Shown here piece after piece: positions 40,431 to 51,876 of a stretch of 64,000 nucleotides of DNA (position 1 is the first letter of the stretch; every line of letters starts with the position of its first letter). The stretch covers positions 2,527,606 through 2,591,605 of the forward strand of contig NW_006917096.1 in assembly GCF_000516985.1 (NCBI RefSeq), in the 5' to 3' direction. Under the pieces are notes generated by a model. The model had not been told where the DNA came from. It was given only the letters and a program-made list of their open reading frames with translations, and searched no databases. The stretch is from Pestalotiopsis fici W106-1. Its lineage: Eukaryota > Ascomycota > Sordariomycetes > Amphisphaeriales > Sporocadaceae. The translations under genes were made by a program, and so were the position numbers.

Positions 40431-42344
40431 ATGGGCCCAGAAACAAAGGCGACAAAGAAGGAAACGAAAAAGGATACGCGCGCCTGGGATGCGCTCACCC
40501 CGCCGCTCGCCGAATGGATTCTCGACTACCTCTCGAGCTCTGGATTTGAGCGCATGACGCCCGTCCAGGCGGCAGTGCTTCCACTCTTTAGCGCCAGCAA
40601 GGACGTTGTTGTCGAGGCCGTCACGGGCAGCGGCAAGACGCTCAGCTATCTGATCCCCGTGATCAACCGCCTGCTCCGGCTCGAGGAGCCCACGAAGCCG
40701 CGCCACGTTGCCGCCATCATTGTCTCGCCTACTCGAGAACTGGCGTCGCAGATTCACAAAGTCCTCGTCGACCTCGTCAAGTTCCACCCAACATCGGCCG
40801 AACTACTTCCTTACCTCGATGGCGATGAGAAGCGACCGATCACCTCTACGCCCTTTATACTGCCTCAGCTCCTCGTAGGAGGTACGACGACTCCTGCTCA
40901 GGACCTCAGCTTCTTCCTGCGGCACTGCCCGAACATCCTCGTTGCGTCGCCCGGTCGATTAGTCGAGCTGCTGCAGTCGCCGCATGTGAGCTGCAACCAA
41001 TCGAGTTTCGAGGTGCTTGTGCTGGACGAAGCGGACCGACTTCTGGATCTCGGGTTCAAGCAAGATTTGCAAAACATTCTGAGCAGATTGCCGAAACAAA
41101 GGAGAACAGGTCTTTTCAGCGCCAGTGTTAGCGATGCCGTTTCAGAGATTATTCGTGTTGGACTGAGGAACCCGGTAAAGATTCAGGTCAAAGTCAAGAG
41201 TCTAAAGACAGGCGGAGTAATAGAAGAACGACGGACACCGGCCAGTCTGTCCATGAAATACCAGCTTACGCCGGCATCGCAAAAGTTGCCCGCGCTAGCT
41301 CAGATACTCGAGAAGTTGGACCCGAGGCCACAAAAGAGCATTATCTTCTTTTCTACATGTGCCGCCGTGGACTACTTTCAACATCTCCTCCCTGCGCTTT
41401 TGCCCGAAGGCTACGCCTGCGTACCACTGCACGGCAAGCACCATTCAACCGTACGACAAAAGAATTTCAACAAATTCCTCAGCTCTGCACAGCCGACGAT
41501 CCTGCTTACGACGGATTTGGCTGCACGAGGCTTGGATGTGCCACAAGTAGATCTCGTCGTGCAAATCGACCCCCCCTCAGACCCCAAAGTGTACCTCCAC
41601 CGCTGCGGCCGAGCCGGCCGAGCAGGACGCAAAGGTCTCTCCGTGCTCTTCCTACAGCCCGGGCGGGAAGAGGACTATGTGCCCTTCCTCGAAATTCGCA
41701 AGACACCTATTGAACCCCTGACATACCCCGAAATCACGCTCAACGAGTCCGACGGCGCCGAGGCAACGGAAAAGATCCGGGATCTCGTCAAGGAGGACCG
41801 CGGCCTGCACGAAAAGGGCCAGCGCGCCTTTGTCTCGTGGGTCCGGAGCTACAGCTCCCACACGGCCTCGTCCATTTTCCGGGTGGCGGACCTGAACTGG
41901 GCGGATCTGGCGCAGGGCTGGGGCCTGCTCCGACTGCCCCGAATGCCCGAGGCCAAGACGTTTGAGGGGGACCGGTCGCTCGGCATTGAAATGGACTGGG
42001 ACAATTTCGCCTTCAAGGACAAGGCGCGCGAGAAGCAGCGCCGCATTGATATGGAGAAGGCGGCGGACCCGGCCAATGGTGAAAAGGCCGAGGCCATCAA
42101 GGCCAAGCGGAAGCGCAATACCGAGGCATGGAGTGACAAGCATGAAAAGGAAGGCGTGCGCTCCGTGAGGAGAGAAAAGAGACAGAAGAAGCGTGAAGCA
42201 GAGCGCGTGAGCACGTTGACCGAGGATGAAAAGGTCAGAGAGCGCGAACTGGAGGACATGTTGGCACAAATTAGGAAACAAAATCAAGAAAAGTTGGCAG
42301 CGGCTGCAGCCAAGGGTGACGACGAATTCAAGGGGTTTGATTAG
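40431..42344 (+). CDS. spb4: DEAD-box ATP-dependent RNA helicase Spb4
   Basis: From the ATG at 40431 one exon encodes 637 aa of the Spb4 DEAD-box helicase, needed for 60S ribosomal subunit assembly (27S pre-rRNA steps) in the nucleolus. Motifs in order: Q-motif region ([15 protein letters not shown]), Walker A AVTGSGKT at about 64-70, [12 protein letters not shown] in [13 protein letters not shown] at 199-202, SAS in [11 protein letters not shown] (S-A-S in place of S-A-T), [30 protein letters not shown] and [10 protein letters not shown]. The C-terminal part has [19 protein letters not shown], typical of Spb4/DDX55, and a Lys/Glu-rich coiled coil ([20 protein letters not shown], then [21 protein letters not shown]). 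An in-frame upstream extension lacks an ATG in good context and was excluded. Identity is clear. Confidence 0.95.
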   Translation: MGPETKATKKETKKDTRAWDALTPPLAEWILDYLSSSGFERMTPVQAAVLPLFSASKDVVVEAVTGSGKTLSYLIPVINRLLRLEEPTKPRHVAAIIVSPTRELASQIHKVLVDLVKFHPTSAELLPYLDGDEKRPITSTPFILPQLLVGGTTTPAQDLSFFLRHCPNILVASPGRLVELLQSPHVSCNQSSFEVLVLDEADRLLDLGFKQDLQNILSRLPKQRRTGLFSASVSDAVSEIIRVGLRNPVKIQVKVKSLKTGGVIEERRTPASLSMKYQLTPASQKLPALAQILEKLDPRPQKSIIFFSTCAAVDYFQHLLPALLPEGYACVPLHGKHHSTVRQKNFNKFLSSAQPTILLTTDLAARGLDVPQVDLVVQIDPPSDPKVYLHRCGRAGRAGRKGLSVLFLQPGREEDYVPFLEIRKTPIEPLTYPEITLNESDGAEATEKIRDLVKEDRGLHEKGQRAFVSWVRSYSSHTASSIFRVADLNWADLAQGWGLLRLPRMPEAKTFEGDRSLGIEMDWDNFAFKDKAREKQRRIDMEKAADPANGEKAEAIKAKRKRNTEAWSDKHEKEGVRSVRREKRQKKREAERVSTLTEDEKVRERELEDMLAQIRKQNQEKLAAAAAKGDDEFKGFD

Positions 42345-42747
42345 CCAGATAGATTATATGCCATGATATCCATTGAACTAGCCAGGCTCGACTTGAGAGT
42401 TTGCACTCAGTGTTCGATGATGGTATTCATCTTTGATTCATTACTACTATAATTGCCATTCGGGATTTACCAAGTAGTTTCCTTGAACCCAGGCCGGCTA
42501 CATTAACCAAAAATTCCAAGCGAACGATATTGGGTATCCATAGGGGTATCCGAAAACAGGAAAACGGAAAAAAATACAGTCATCGGTATCGTCAAACTCT
42601 CGCGTCTCAGCCTCCCTCCCGCCGCTCGTACTAGTCATTTCCATGCCAAATTCTGGAGAATTTCATTTTGTGATCAGGATATGAAGTATCCTATCACTTG
42701 GTATTCTGACCTCCAGCTTTTGAACTGAGCGCTTCAGTCATCTTCAA
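42345..42747. other. Convergent 3' region, nothing found
   Basis: This 403-bp stretch lies between spb4 (+) and the stomatin-like gene (-). It is 3' untranslated sequence by position. No gene stood out. Confidence 0.5.
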
Positions 42748-43897
42748 CTAAATGTTCTCAATGACTCGGGCGTTCATAGCTCGTTGAAACTGCGGGTCGG
42801 CAGCGCCAAAGTCGTGGGCATCGCCGCCCGAGCTCTCGCCAAAGTTCTGACTTTCCTGTTGCAGAGCAGCGTTGAAGGCCGGAGATCCCTGGCCCATGGT
42901 CTGATTGGCGGCGGGGAGGAAGATGACCTTGCTGTTGGCCGACTTGGCCATGGCCTGCATGGCCTCGAGGTAGCGGATCTGCATGGCGGGTGCAGATGAG
43001 AGGATATCGGCGGCCTGACGCATCAGTTTTGCGCTCTCCACCTCGGCCTTGGCGGCGATGATCTTGGACTCTCCAATACGCTTGCTCTGGGCGGCCATGG
43101 AGAGCGACTCCTGCAGCTCTTGGCTGAAAACAATGTCCTTAATGAGCATGGACTCGACCTGTACACCCCAACCAGCGGCGACATCCTCAATAATCTCTCC
43201 AATGCTCTGGGCAATCTCCTCGCGGCGCTCAATGACGTCTTGCAAGATGCGTGCTCCAACGACGTGGCGGAGGGTGGTCTGAGTACGCTCGATAAGGGCC
43301 TGGCGGACATTGGCGATGCCAAAAGCGGCCTTGTGAGGGCTGATGATGTGGTAGTAGATGACCGAAGTTAGATGGACAGTCACGTTGTCCTTGGTCATGC
43401 AAGTCTGCTTGGGAACCTCGACAATCTGGATCTTGACATCGACCTGGTGCAGACGCTCCGAAAGCGGGTTGATCTTGACCAAGCCAGGGTCCACGGCCTT
43501 GTAGAACTTGCCGAACTTGGTGACCAGGCCCACGTTACCCTGATGAACTTGCTTGTAGGGGTTGGGACAGCAGATGATGCACGGAACCGCACCCAATGTT
43601 CCCATGCAAGCGCCGAGGGCGTTGACTGAATCATTGTGTTAGCATGAGACTTGATTCAAGATGGAATGGGAAGTAATCTAGGCGCGGTAAAGACTTACTC
43701 ATTGATCCATACCAGCCCTCGGGGTTGGCGTCGTCTCCAACAATAGAGGCATAGCTTGGCTGAAGATCGCGCGGCTTGGGGGGCTCAACAGTCATGTTCT
43801 GCTGAGGGCGAAACCCGATATGGCCATCACTGGCACCATTGGTCTCAGGACCTTTGTCCTTGCGCAGAGGTGCAGAGCTATTGTCGGTGGCGGACAT
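42748..43897 (-). CDS. Stomatin/band 7 (SPFH-domain) family protein
   Basis: Two exons, 43699-43897 and 42748-43625, join to 358 aa; donor GTAAGT and acceptor TTCAG keep frame (SMINALGACMG at the join). The first 65 residues are polar and disordered. A short hydrophobic Cys-rich hairpin follows (GTLGAVPCIICCPNPYKQV), the position where stomatins insert into the membrane and are palmitoylated. The SPFH domain comes next: GNVGLVTKFGKFYKAVDPGL, CMTKDNVTVHLTSVIYYHI and RHVVGARILQDVIERREEIA, then a coiled coil (SKRIGESKIIAAKAEVESAK) and AAANQ-rich C-terminus (YLEAMQAMAKSANSKVIFLP). Stomatin-type proteins form ring assemblies at plasma or mitochondrial membranes and regulate channels or lipid domains. 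Which membrane is not clear; there is no obvious mitochondrial presequence, so plasma membrane or vacuole is more likely. Confidence 0.9.
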
Positions 43898-46800
43898 GAT
43901 GCTGCTAGACGACTCGGTCGTGATATCCAGGTTGTTGTGAATATTTAGTTGATGCTTTCACAAAGCTTCTGATTGTGGACTAGCGTCGAGACTCAAAACG
44001 TATAAGTCGCAAAGAGTTGTGTAAAGGAAGAGGTGCTTTTATAGAGTACGTGTTCTTCAAGAAGATCGCCAAGAAACTGATGAACCTTTAAAGCGATGCT
44101 TTCACGACTGGGGGGACACGGCATATATGTAGTTGTGCGTGGGAGTATTTGTTTCCCCCAGCTGAGGAGAGAGAGGCGAGACAAGATCAGACGTGGTGCG
44201 ATGTGAATCTGTGACGTTTACGCTTGTAGCGGTTTCCCTTTGAGTTTAGCGTGCTGCCAGGGTGTTGGGCTGATGGGTGGCACTGCGGGGGAGGAAGCTA
44301 GTGTACACTACAGTGACCACTGGGGCAGTGCCTTCCTGGGCGACGGTGGGAACATTTTAGTGGGCTTGGGTAGGGACTTTTCGGTACCCAAAGCAGAGCT
44401 GGAGGTGAGAGATGCCTTTCGGAAATACGAGGACAACGCATCGGATTGAATAAAGTTGTCCCGTCTGACCCAAGAAATCGAAGAGAAAAATACCTCGAAT
44501 GTGCAGGAGAATCATCAATCTCCGCTTCCACACACTTGCAGACTGGTCGGATCTAGGACAGGTTGATGCCAATGGTCGGTCGCTTTGGGTCAATGAATGC
44601 TATCCCTTTCTCGCCATTAGCTACGTACCACCGAAAGATGCTCAAGCGGTCTGCTGTAGTGCATTTCTTGTTTTCATCCTTATTTGCTTCTAGGTCCATT
44701 ACAGACATGACAAATCTTACTAGCAACAGGCATCTAGAAAATAATCTTCTGTTTACTCGCAGTCAACTCGACTGCAAATTATTCATTCAAGAATGCCGTT
44801 GTCATGGACTTCACCCTGGCGTCCAAGACAGGTAGTTCAGTCGCCAAGTCTCCAATGAACGTGCCGCTTACCGGTGATGGAGGGTCGCGCTCGCGCATCA
44901 GCAGCCAGCAGGGGGACTTTCTTTCTTGGGGGGGGGGGGATGGCTGGGCACTCTTGGGCGACCTGAGAGCTCTCCCGGCTCTCCTGGCAACCGGAATGCA
45001 CCATTGATCGTAAAGGTTGTCCGCAAAGAGCTAGCTTGCAAAAAGCTTGGCCAAAATGCAGATCATTGAAACCATTCACGCCCCCCTGCGTTGGAACCGA
45101 AACATTCCATCTCTCGAGGTGCAAAGGAAGCGAGACCATCCGCTCTGCACGGAATATGCGATCTTACTTTGGCCTGCCCTTGCACAAGGAGACATATCAC
45201 GAGATGTCTTTTTGAAGAGCCATTTCCCGCAGTTACTGTTCCTGGCAACTCGATGCGCAATTTAACCCATCTTACAACAGACAACCAGGATTGTGAGCAG
45301 GGCCGCGCCGTATGCAATTCTCGCAGGAGGAATCAGCTGGTAAAATTGCTCAACAATCCCTCCACTCGAAGCAGCGGCTTTTCTTCAAGATTTTCGCCCA
45401 TCGTGACCCAGCACTGCCGTCCATCGACTTAACTGCAGCCGGGGCACTAAATGACTGCCTGCATGTTCGACGCCCGACCGCAATTCAGATATGCATGTGT
45501 CATCTCTTGCGCCCTCGCTTACATGATATGATATAATATATCTGCCAGTTCATGTCAAGCCGGACTTGTGCCTTTATCGGACAGTACCTTTCTTGTACAA
45601 TCGGACAGAGATTAATTGCATAGGTCTGTTTAGTCTTCTTCCGCCATGAGCCACCGAGACAACGGGGTAATGAGCACAAATGTTCCAAAGAGGTGGCCGG
45701 CTATGCGGCGAACATTACATCTAAGAAATCGCATTGTTCCAAACTCAAATTGATCTCATGATTGGTTCCAAAAAGGCAAACGGAAGTGTGGCGAATGGCA
45801 TAATCCCAGGTTGTCACAGTAGCATACTCGGCACAGTCCCGTGGCTGCATGGCTCATGGATCGGCGGATTTGTGGCCATGCACACACAAGGCTTGGAACC
45901 CTTCTGGAATGTTTCCCTTTTTGGCTCCGGATTTGCCCATCAGCCAATAAGCTTCCTCGCGCGGCCCGGTCCCTTTTCGCCTATCGAGGGAAATATGACA
46001 GGAAACCAAAACTGCCAAGTCGTATAAGTGCGATCAGCCTGAGGCTTATGTTTTCACTCCAGGGATGATAACAGCAACTACCGTTTATGGCAGACAGTAA
46101 GCAGCATGCAAGCAAGTAGGTCGGGTAATGGATATTGTACTATGTATTGCTCACTTGCAGCTTATCCGCCCGCATCTAGTGTCGAGTGTAGCATACGATC
46201 TGATCATCTAGGGATTGCTCCGCCCCATTTGGCCAAACTAGTGTCCTCCACAAGGTGCAGCCTTAAGTCAGCCAAGACTCCAAGATGACCCTAAATCTGG
46301 GGACTGGAATCCTTCGTGACAAATGGCGCCAATGATATTTACTTCAGTTCGAGGCAATTCCCAGTTCAGCCTCGGGCCCGGCTGCGAGATGCGGTCAACC
46401 TTGTGGAGCGCCTCACCCTTCGGCCGCCCATTCCTCATTGCCCTTCACATAAGTGGAAAGCATCGTGTATCCATTATAAGCAAGGTTTTCAGGGACCACT
46501 GCCTCATCGATACGAAAAGCGATCGGGCCTTTGTTTTCTGAAATGCTTCTATGCGCCCCTCTTGCTGCCACGATGACGGCATTCTCCTTGTAGCTTATTT
46601 TGATGCATAACAGGTGTCTGATGAGTGCTTTTACGAAAGAAGGTTGTTGTGGATTGCGTCTTGAACATGATTCTGGTGGAGTTTGGGTGTCGGGTGTAAG
46701 CGAAATTCGCACGGAATCGTAGATCATCGCCGGCAATGTTGAGCTGCATGTGAGCAATGGAAATTACCCCCTTTTCTTCGGTGCGACTATAAACCGACGA

Positions 46801-47361
46801 ACGGGAGAAAGGTAACAGCCTTCCTGTACGTCAAATTCAACTTGCATGGAGTTAAGACTTCAGCAAGTCAGCATCGGTCAACATAGGGTATTGATCGACC
46901 ACCACAGGTCCTGCTCTGCCACCTGTCTATTTTTCCTTTCTTCATTCCACGGTACCTGGCATCCACCGGCATCCAAATAGCTGCGCCTCAATTCTGGCAT
47001 ACACGATTCTTCTTTCTCTGGGGCTGGTTCAAACATATCTAGCGGATTATCCACCTAACGAGGTATGCTTGGATCTGTGACATCATTCAATATCAGTGAT
47101 CGAGTCAGAAATCGTAGAGAATGGTCATTAGCGAGACAAGATCAAAACTTCCAACTACGTCTCAAAGACTGAAGCTGTTAAACGATCCCATTGCGAAAGA
47201 AATTCGTCCTACTTAATGTTCGTGACAGTTGATGCCTCACTTGGGAGGCTCTCAAATCCTAGTTGGAATCGCATCGTGATCAGGTCGACAAGAGGAAAAG
47301 TTGGGGAGAAATATGTCAATTTTCAGACTGGCTTGCTTCACAACTCAGGAATATCACATAT
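43898..47361. other. 3.5-kb region without a supported gene
   Basis: The first part is the stomatin-like promoter. No coding gene is supported in the rest. Frames up to 114 codons occur (for example 46413-46757, minus) but lack domains or consistent splice sites. A run of 12 G lies at 44928-44939. No RNA gene or repeat family was recognised. Confidence 0.45.
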
Positions 47362-50043
47362 TTAAACTGACAAAGTTGCCTCGGCCTTGAGATCCCGACT
47401 GCTGGCACCGACAGAGATGGTGTAGTCTCCGCTCTCCACCTTCCAGTTCTGCGCCACCGTGTCCCACACGCTGAGATCTCGCCTCCGGAGGGAAAAGACC
47501 ACGGTCGCCTGGTCGCCGGGCTGGATCGTCACCTTTTCAAAGCCGCGGAGCTGGCGGACGGGCTCGTCGGCGGCCTCGGGGAAGGCAACGTAGAGCTGGG
47601 CGACCTCGGCACCCGCCAGCGAGCCCGTGTTGGAGATGGTCGCCTCCACCGTGGCGACCACGTCCCAGAGGTCCTCGCGGCCGCCAATGGCGAGATCGCC
47701 GGTCGCGTAGCCGCTGGTCAGGTTGCTGGTGCTTGCGACGGTAATGGCCGAATCGTATTCAAAGGTCGTGTACGACAGACCGTAGCCAAACTCGTAGCGC
47801 GGGGTGATGTTTTGCTGGTCAAAGTACTTGTAGTCAATGTAGTTGCCCTCGGTGTAGTTGAGCAGCAGGTTGGTCTCCTGGACGAGCGTGCCCTGGTCGT
47901 AGTCGGACTCGTTTTTGGCAATGGTGTGGACGAGCTTGCCCGAGGGGTTGACAGCGCCAAAGAGCACGTCGTCAATGGCGTTGCCCGACTCCTGGCCCAG
48001 GGGTCCGCCGTAGATGACACCGGTCACGTTTTCGTGCTCGATCCAGGCGTCGACGAGGCGGGGACCAATCGTGTTGATCACGACAATGGTGTTGTTGCAC
48101 ACATCGGCAACAGTGGTGACCAGGCTGGATTGTACGGGTTAGCTCGAATCTGTGAGTTGGACAGATTGAAAAAACTTACGTGTCCTGGGTGGCGTTGCGG
48201 AGTTCGCTGCGATCGGCACCTTCACCAGCCCATGCGTTCAAAAAGACGACACAGGCATCAGAGAGATCAGCAACGCCAGTGGTGGACTCGGTCAGTTCAG
48301 TACCAGAACCGCTCATGCCGCTGGAGCTGTTGGTGCTCTCATCGGTCAACCACCATCGAAGCATGAAGCCGTCGCTGGCAGCCCTCTGATTGAACAGCTG
48401 GAAAGGCGTGGAGAGGTATGCGAGAGAGCCCATGGCACTTCCACCTACAACAGACATGTCTAACGTTGCTTTTGGTTAGATATCGTCATGACTGGCTAGG
48501 AGCTGGGATGTACTCACGGCCCTGCATTGTTGGTGGCTCGCCATCATAAACGGACAGCGCCGTGTTAGCGCCAACGTATCTGGGAGCGGCATGGTAACCA
48601 AAGATGCTGATAGACTTCTTGTCCTTGAGAGGCAAGGCATTGTTGGTGTTCTTGAGGAGTACCAAAGAGTCGGCCGCGTAAGAGCGGGCGTATGCGCTGT
48701 GGTTTCCGCGGTTGTCGACATGAGCAGTGGGCTCAGCATAGCTGGGATATCCTTCATCTTGGCCGAGGTGGTAGTAACCCATGACATTGCGGATGACCAT
48801 GTCGTCGAGTCGGGCCTCCGTCAAGCTGCCGTTGCTTAGAGCAGCGGTAATGGTCGATTCGCTCCAGGTGCTCGAAGAACCAAGGTCCATTCCTCCATTG
48901 GCCGAACCAAGCGCCGTCTTTTGACCACCCACGTCGGCGTGGACAAGACCGGGGAAACCAGCCTCAACCTTCAAGTAAGTACCGAGGGCTTGCTGGCTCT
49001 CACACTATCCACAATGTCAGTATTGGTATAAAAGTCAAAATCCATTTTGGCGTCGTGTTTTGACTGACCGAGTAGGTACCATTGATACGGTTCATGGCGC
49101 ACATGACACCGCCGACACCGCTCTTGACGACATCGTAGAATGGTGCAAGATATGTCTCGTGGAATGCCTTGTCATCAATCTGGACACTGTAGGACTCATC
49201 CGATGAGGAGGAATCTTCGGCACGCTTCGAAGGAGGAGCACTGCTGTTCGAACCTCCGCCCATGCCACCTCCCATGCCGCCACTGCTGCTCGTCGTGCCC
49301 ATTCGGTTCGTCTCAAACTCGTTGAGGATAAAGTGCTTGGCGCTTGTTACGACACCAGAATCGGCCATTCCCTGGATGAATTGATGTCAGTCATGTTTGC
49401 CCACAACATCGCTGTTGAACATTTCCTACCTTGACAAACTGTCCTGCCATGGCTCTGGAGAAGCTCAAGTTAGCATACACATATCTTTGATGGTCAATGT
49501 GGCATTCATGGTACATACCCAGCAAGATAGGAATCGGGTCCGTAGGTCTCTCCCGTTCTACCTCCCCATGCCGAGCGTCCCAGCGGCTGCAGTGTTGGCG
49601 CATAAGCCAGATTGATACCTTTGCCACGGTACTCAGTACCAAGAGCCGACCCCTGACCGCGGATAGCCTCCTTATCCCAGGTCATGCTCATGGCGAGACC
49701 AGCAGGCCAGGTTGTGACGAAAAAGTAGGTTAAGGGATTGGTCGAAGAATCCAGCATTTTCAAAGCGCTCATATTGCCGGCATCGCCGGCACCGATGAAG
49801 GAGACCTTCTCCGACGTGTTGAGCGACTGCACAAAGGCAGCTGCCTTGTCGTAGGCATCCTGCCACTCGCCGAGTTTGACTTGACGATATGATGAGTATT
49901 GGATACGAGACAGATGTCGAGAATCTCAACCTACCAGTTCCAGAGCTGAGCAAATAGTCAGTGTAGTTGGCGGATGCATCGGCTGATACAAGCCAGCCTT
50001 GATGCAAAGCCCATAGGACGGAGATGGTCGACGGCAACCTCAT
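47362..50043 (-). CDS. Secreted GH3 beta-glucosidase with Gly-rich insert
   Basis: Seven exons (49935-50043, 49519-49879, 49430-49454, 49069-49371, 48518-49004, 48180-48459, 47362-48124) join to 775 aa. Residues 1-20 (MRLPSTISVLWALHQGWLVS) form a signal peptide. The GH3 N-terminal domain is complete: LGEWQDAY, TTWPAGLAMSMTWDKEAI, LQPLGRSAWGGRTGETYGPDSYLAG, KHFILNE (K177-H178), VGGVMCAMNRINGTYSCE and the nucleophile region GFPGLVHADVGGQ (D290). The alpha/beta sandwich domain (SLVLLKNTNNALPL) and the fibronectin-III-like C-terminal domain (EVAQLYVAFP, QLRGFEKVTIQPGD) follow. It hydrolyses terminal beta-glucosyl residues outside the cell. Two oddities: an insert at about 189-226 (SSGGMGGGMGGGSNSSAPP then SKRAEDSSSSDES) and HADVG where SDW-G is usual, replacing the active-site Trp by Val. 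A sugar porter lies upstream in the same direction. Confidence 0.92.
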
Positions 50044-51876
50044 GGCTACAAAGCTGCGCCTAAAGATTGAATTTTGGTATCGAAAAGAATGAATAGAGAT
50101 CTCACGATAAGGGATTTACTGGATCAAGGAGGGAAAACGTCATTTAAGGCCATCATATTCACGATAGACAAGCCGACCAACGGCGGCAGTCGCCGCCAGT
50201 TGCTCGCCGCAACACAAACTGTTGATGATGGAATGGGTCCCTTGAGAGAATTCGCTCCCGTCATCGCAGGCTGAATGGAGTGCCCTGAAGCTATCGATTG
50301 CCTGCTCAGGTCCCCGAGTCAAACCCATTACGCGTCTCGCCCTGTCGGCTGGCCCCGTTTGTGAGCCTGCAACCAGAGCTCTGGGCCGACTGATGCTACG
50401 ATATGCCATGGCTAGGGAGGGGTCCAAGGAGACGACCAGGGGACTCAAGTAAAAATCCGGTGCAAAAAGTAGGCTAATTCAAGGACTTCGGTAGTTGGAT
50501 TTTGAAGATTGACGTCGATCAGCCCTTTAAACTCTATACGGCTCTGTACAAGCCTAGTCCACAAACGGGAAGGAAATGGATATGGCGGGGACCGTTGAAC
50601 GGGGCAGGACGCGTAACGAGTCGATCGTGATACCATCCGGGTGGAAAGCGTCAAGGCCACGACCAGAGCCACAACATGCTTGTCTGCCATTTTGTTTCTC
50701 TTCCTTTTTTTCAAGACACTCTGATGATGGCATGTCGCTGCCTTGCCTGCCACGTGCGTTCCCTGTATGGGGTGCAGTATAATGCTTATTAAGAGTGTTA
50801 CTCAGCGCCGCCGGCCCACCAAGTATGGCGCTCTCCGATAGCTGCGGACAACTCGGGCGGGTGATCATAAAGGAGAAACGAAGTCAAAGACTCGGCGGTA
50901 TATGAAATTGTTCATTCCGACTGACCATTTCTTAATCATTGCCAAAGTTGCATTGAATATAATATCAGCCAATTTCAAGCAAAACGGGTTCCAGGATTCT
51001 ATCCGGAAATAAATCTCAAGAGACAAAAGTTGAAACAGAACGTTTTAATCCCAAAGTGGCTAAAATTTGTTGCTAGACCGAATTGTATTCACGACAGTCC
51101 GTCGATCGACTCAAACGGGCCGAAAGAAGCATCTTTTTGGTTGAAAGCCTGCTCCACTAAACGAACAGCCCATTACGCGTACGTATCGTATCGGGCCAAC
51201 CTACAAACATGGCTAAAAAGCTTGGTTTTGGGGGTCCGGCCTGGATATAATTCCTGCCACGACCAAACTTTTCCATGAATTCAATATACTGCTGTAAGAG
51301 CGACAATAATTGTCGCAACTTATGTGAGGCAGACTCGGCCGAGTTCGGGTGCAGCCACGGCCTAGCTGCGTGAGCTTTCGATGAGTACCTATGAGAGCCG
51401 TGAAGATGTTGTCGTCTCAAGGTCTGATGGGTTTACGCTTTCAGACTGAATAGATATCTCAGATGATTACTCAATCAACCAGCTCAGGAGTTTGTGATTA
51501 CTACCTATTCAGAAGCTGGAAACACACCTCTGCTACCAAAACTCATATGATAAAAGGCCATCCGGTGTCCACAGGAGGACGCTTTCCGAAGCGAGAACCG
51601 AATATCAGATGGTTTTCAGCACAAATTCCCATGTTTTGAGACAGTCATCGAGCTCCACCACCTTTCGGTAGATGCCGTTTCATTTGGGAGTCCGACCTCC
51701 ACCAAACCGGGCTTGTGAATGGAGTTTTGTGTTCTTGGAAACAGCTTTTATGTTGAGAGTATGATTGTTTACCCTTGAACCCAACCTTTCAATTTCAGAA
51801 GTAGACTACCTCAAAATATGTATCATCCTGTCTTTACCGAGCATGCACTCTAGCGTTTTCGCGCTGGATTTACCAA
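50044..51876. other. Region between GH3 gene and sugar porter, no supported gene
   Basis: This 1.8-kb stretch holds the promoter of the GH3 gene and the 3' region of the porter. Small frames on both strands overlap each other and show no domains. Nothing else stood out. Confidence 0.5.

Noticed and set aside
46413..46757. 114-codon minus-strand open frame (EAVVPENLAYNGYTMLSTYVK)
   Set aside because: It looks protein-like in part, but no family is recognised, a plus-strand frame overlaps it, and no adjoining exons could be found.
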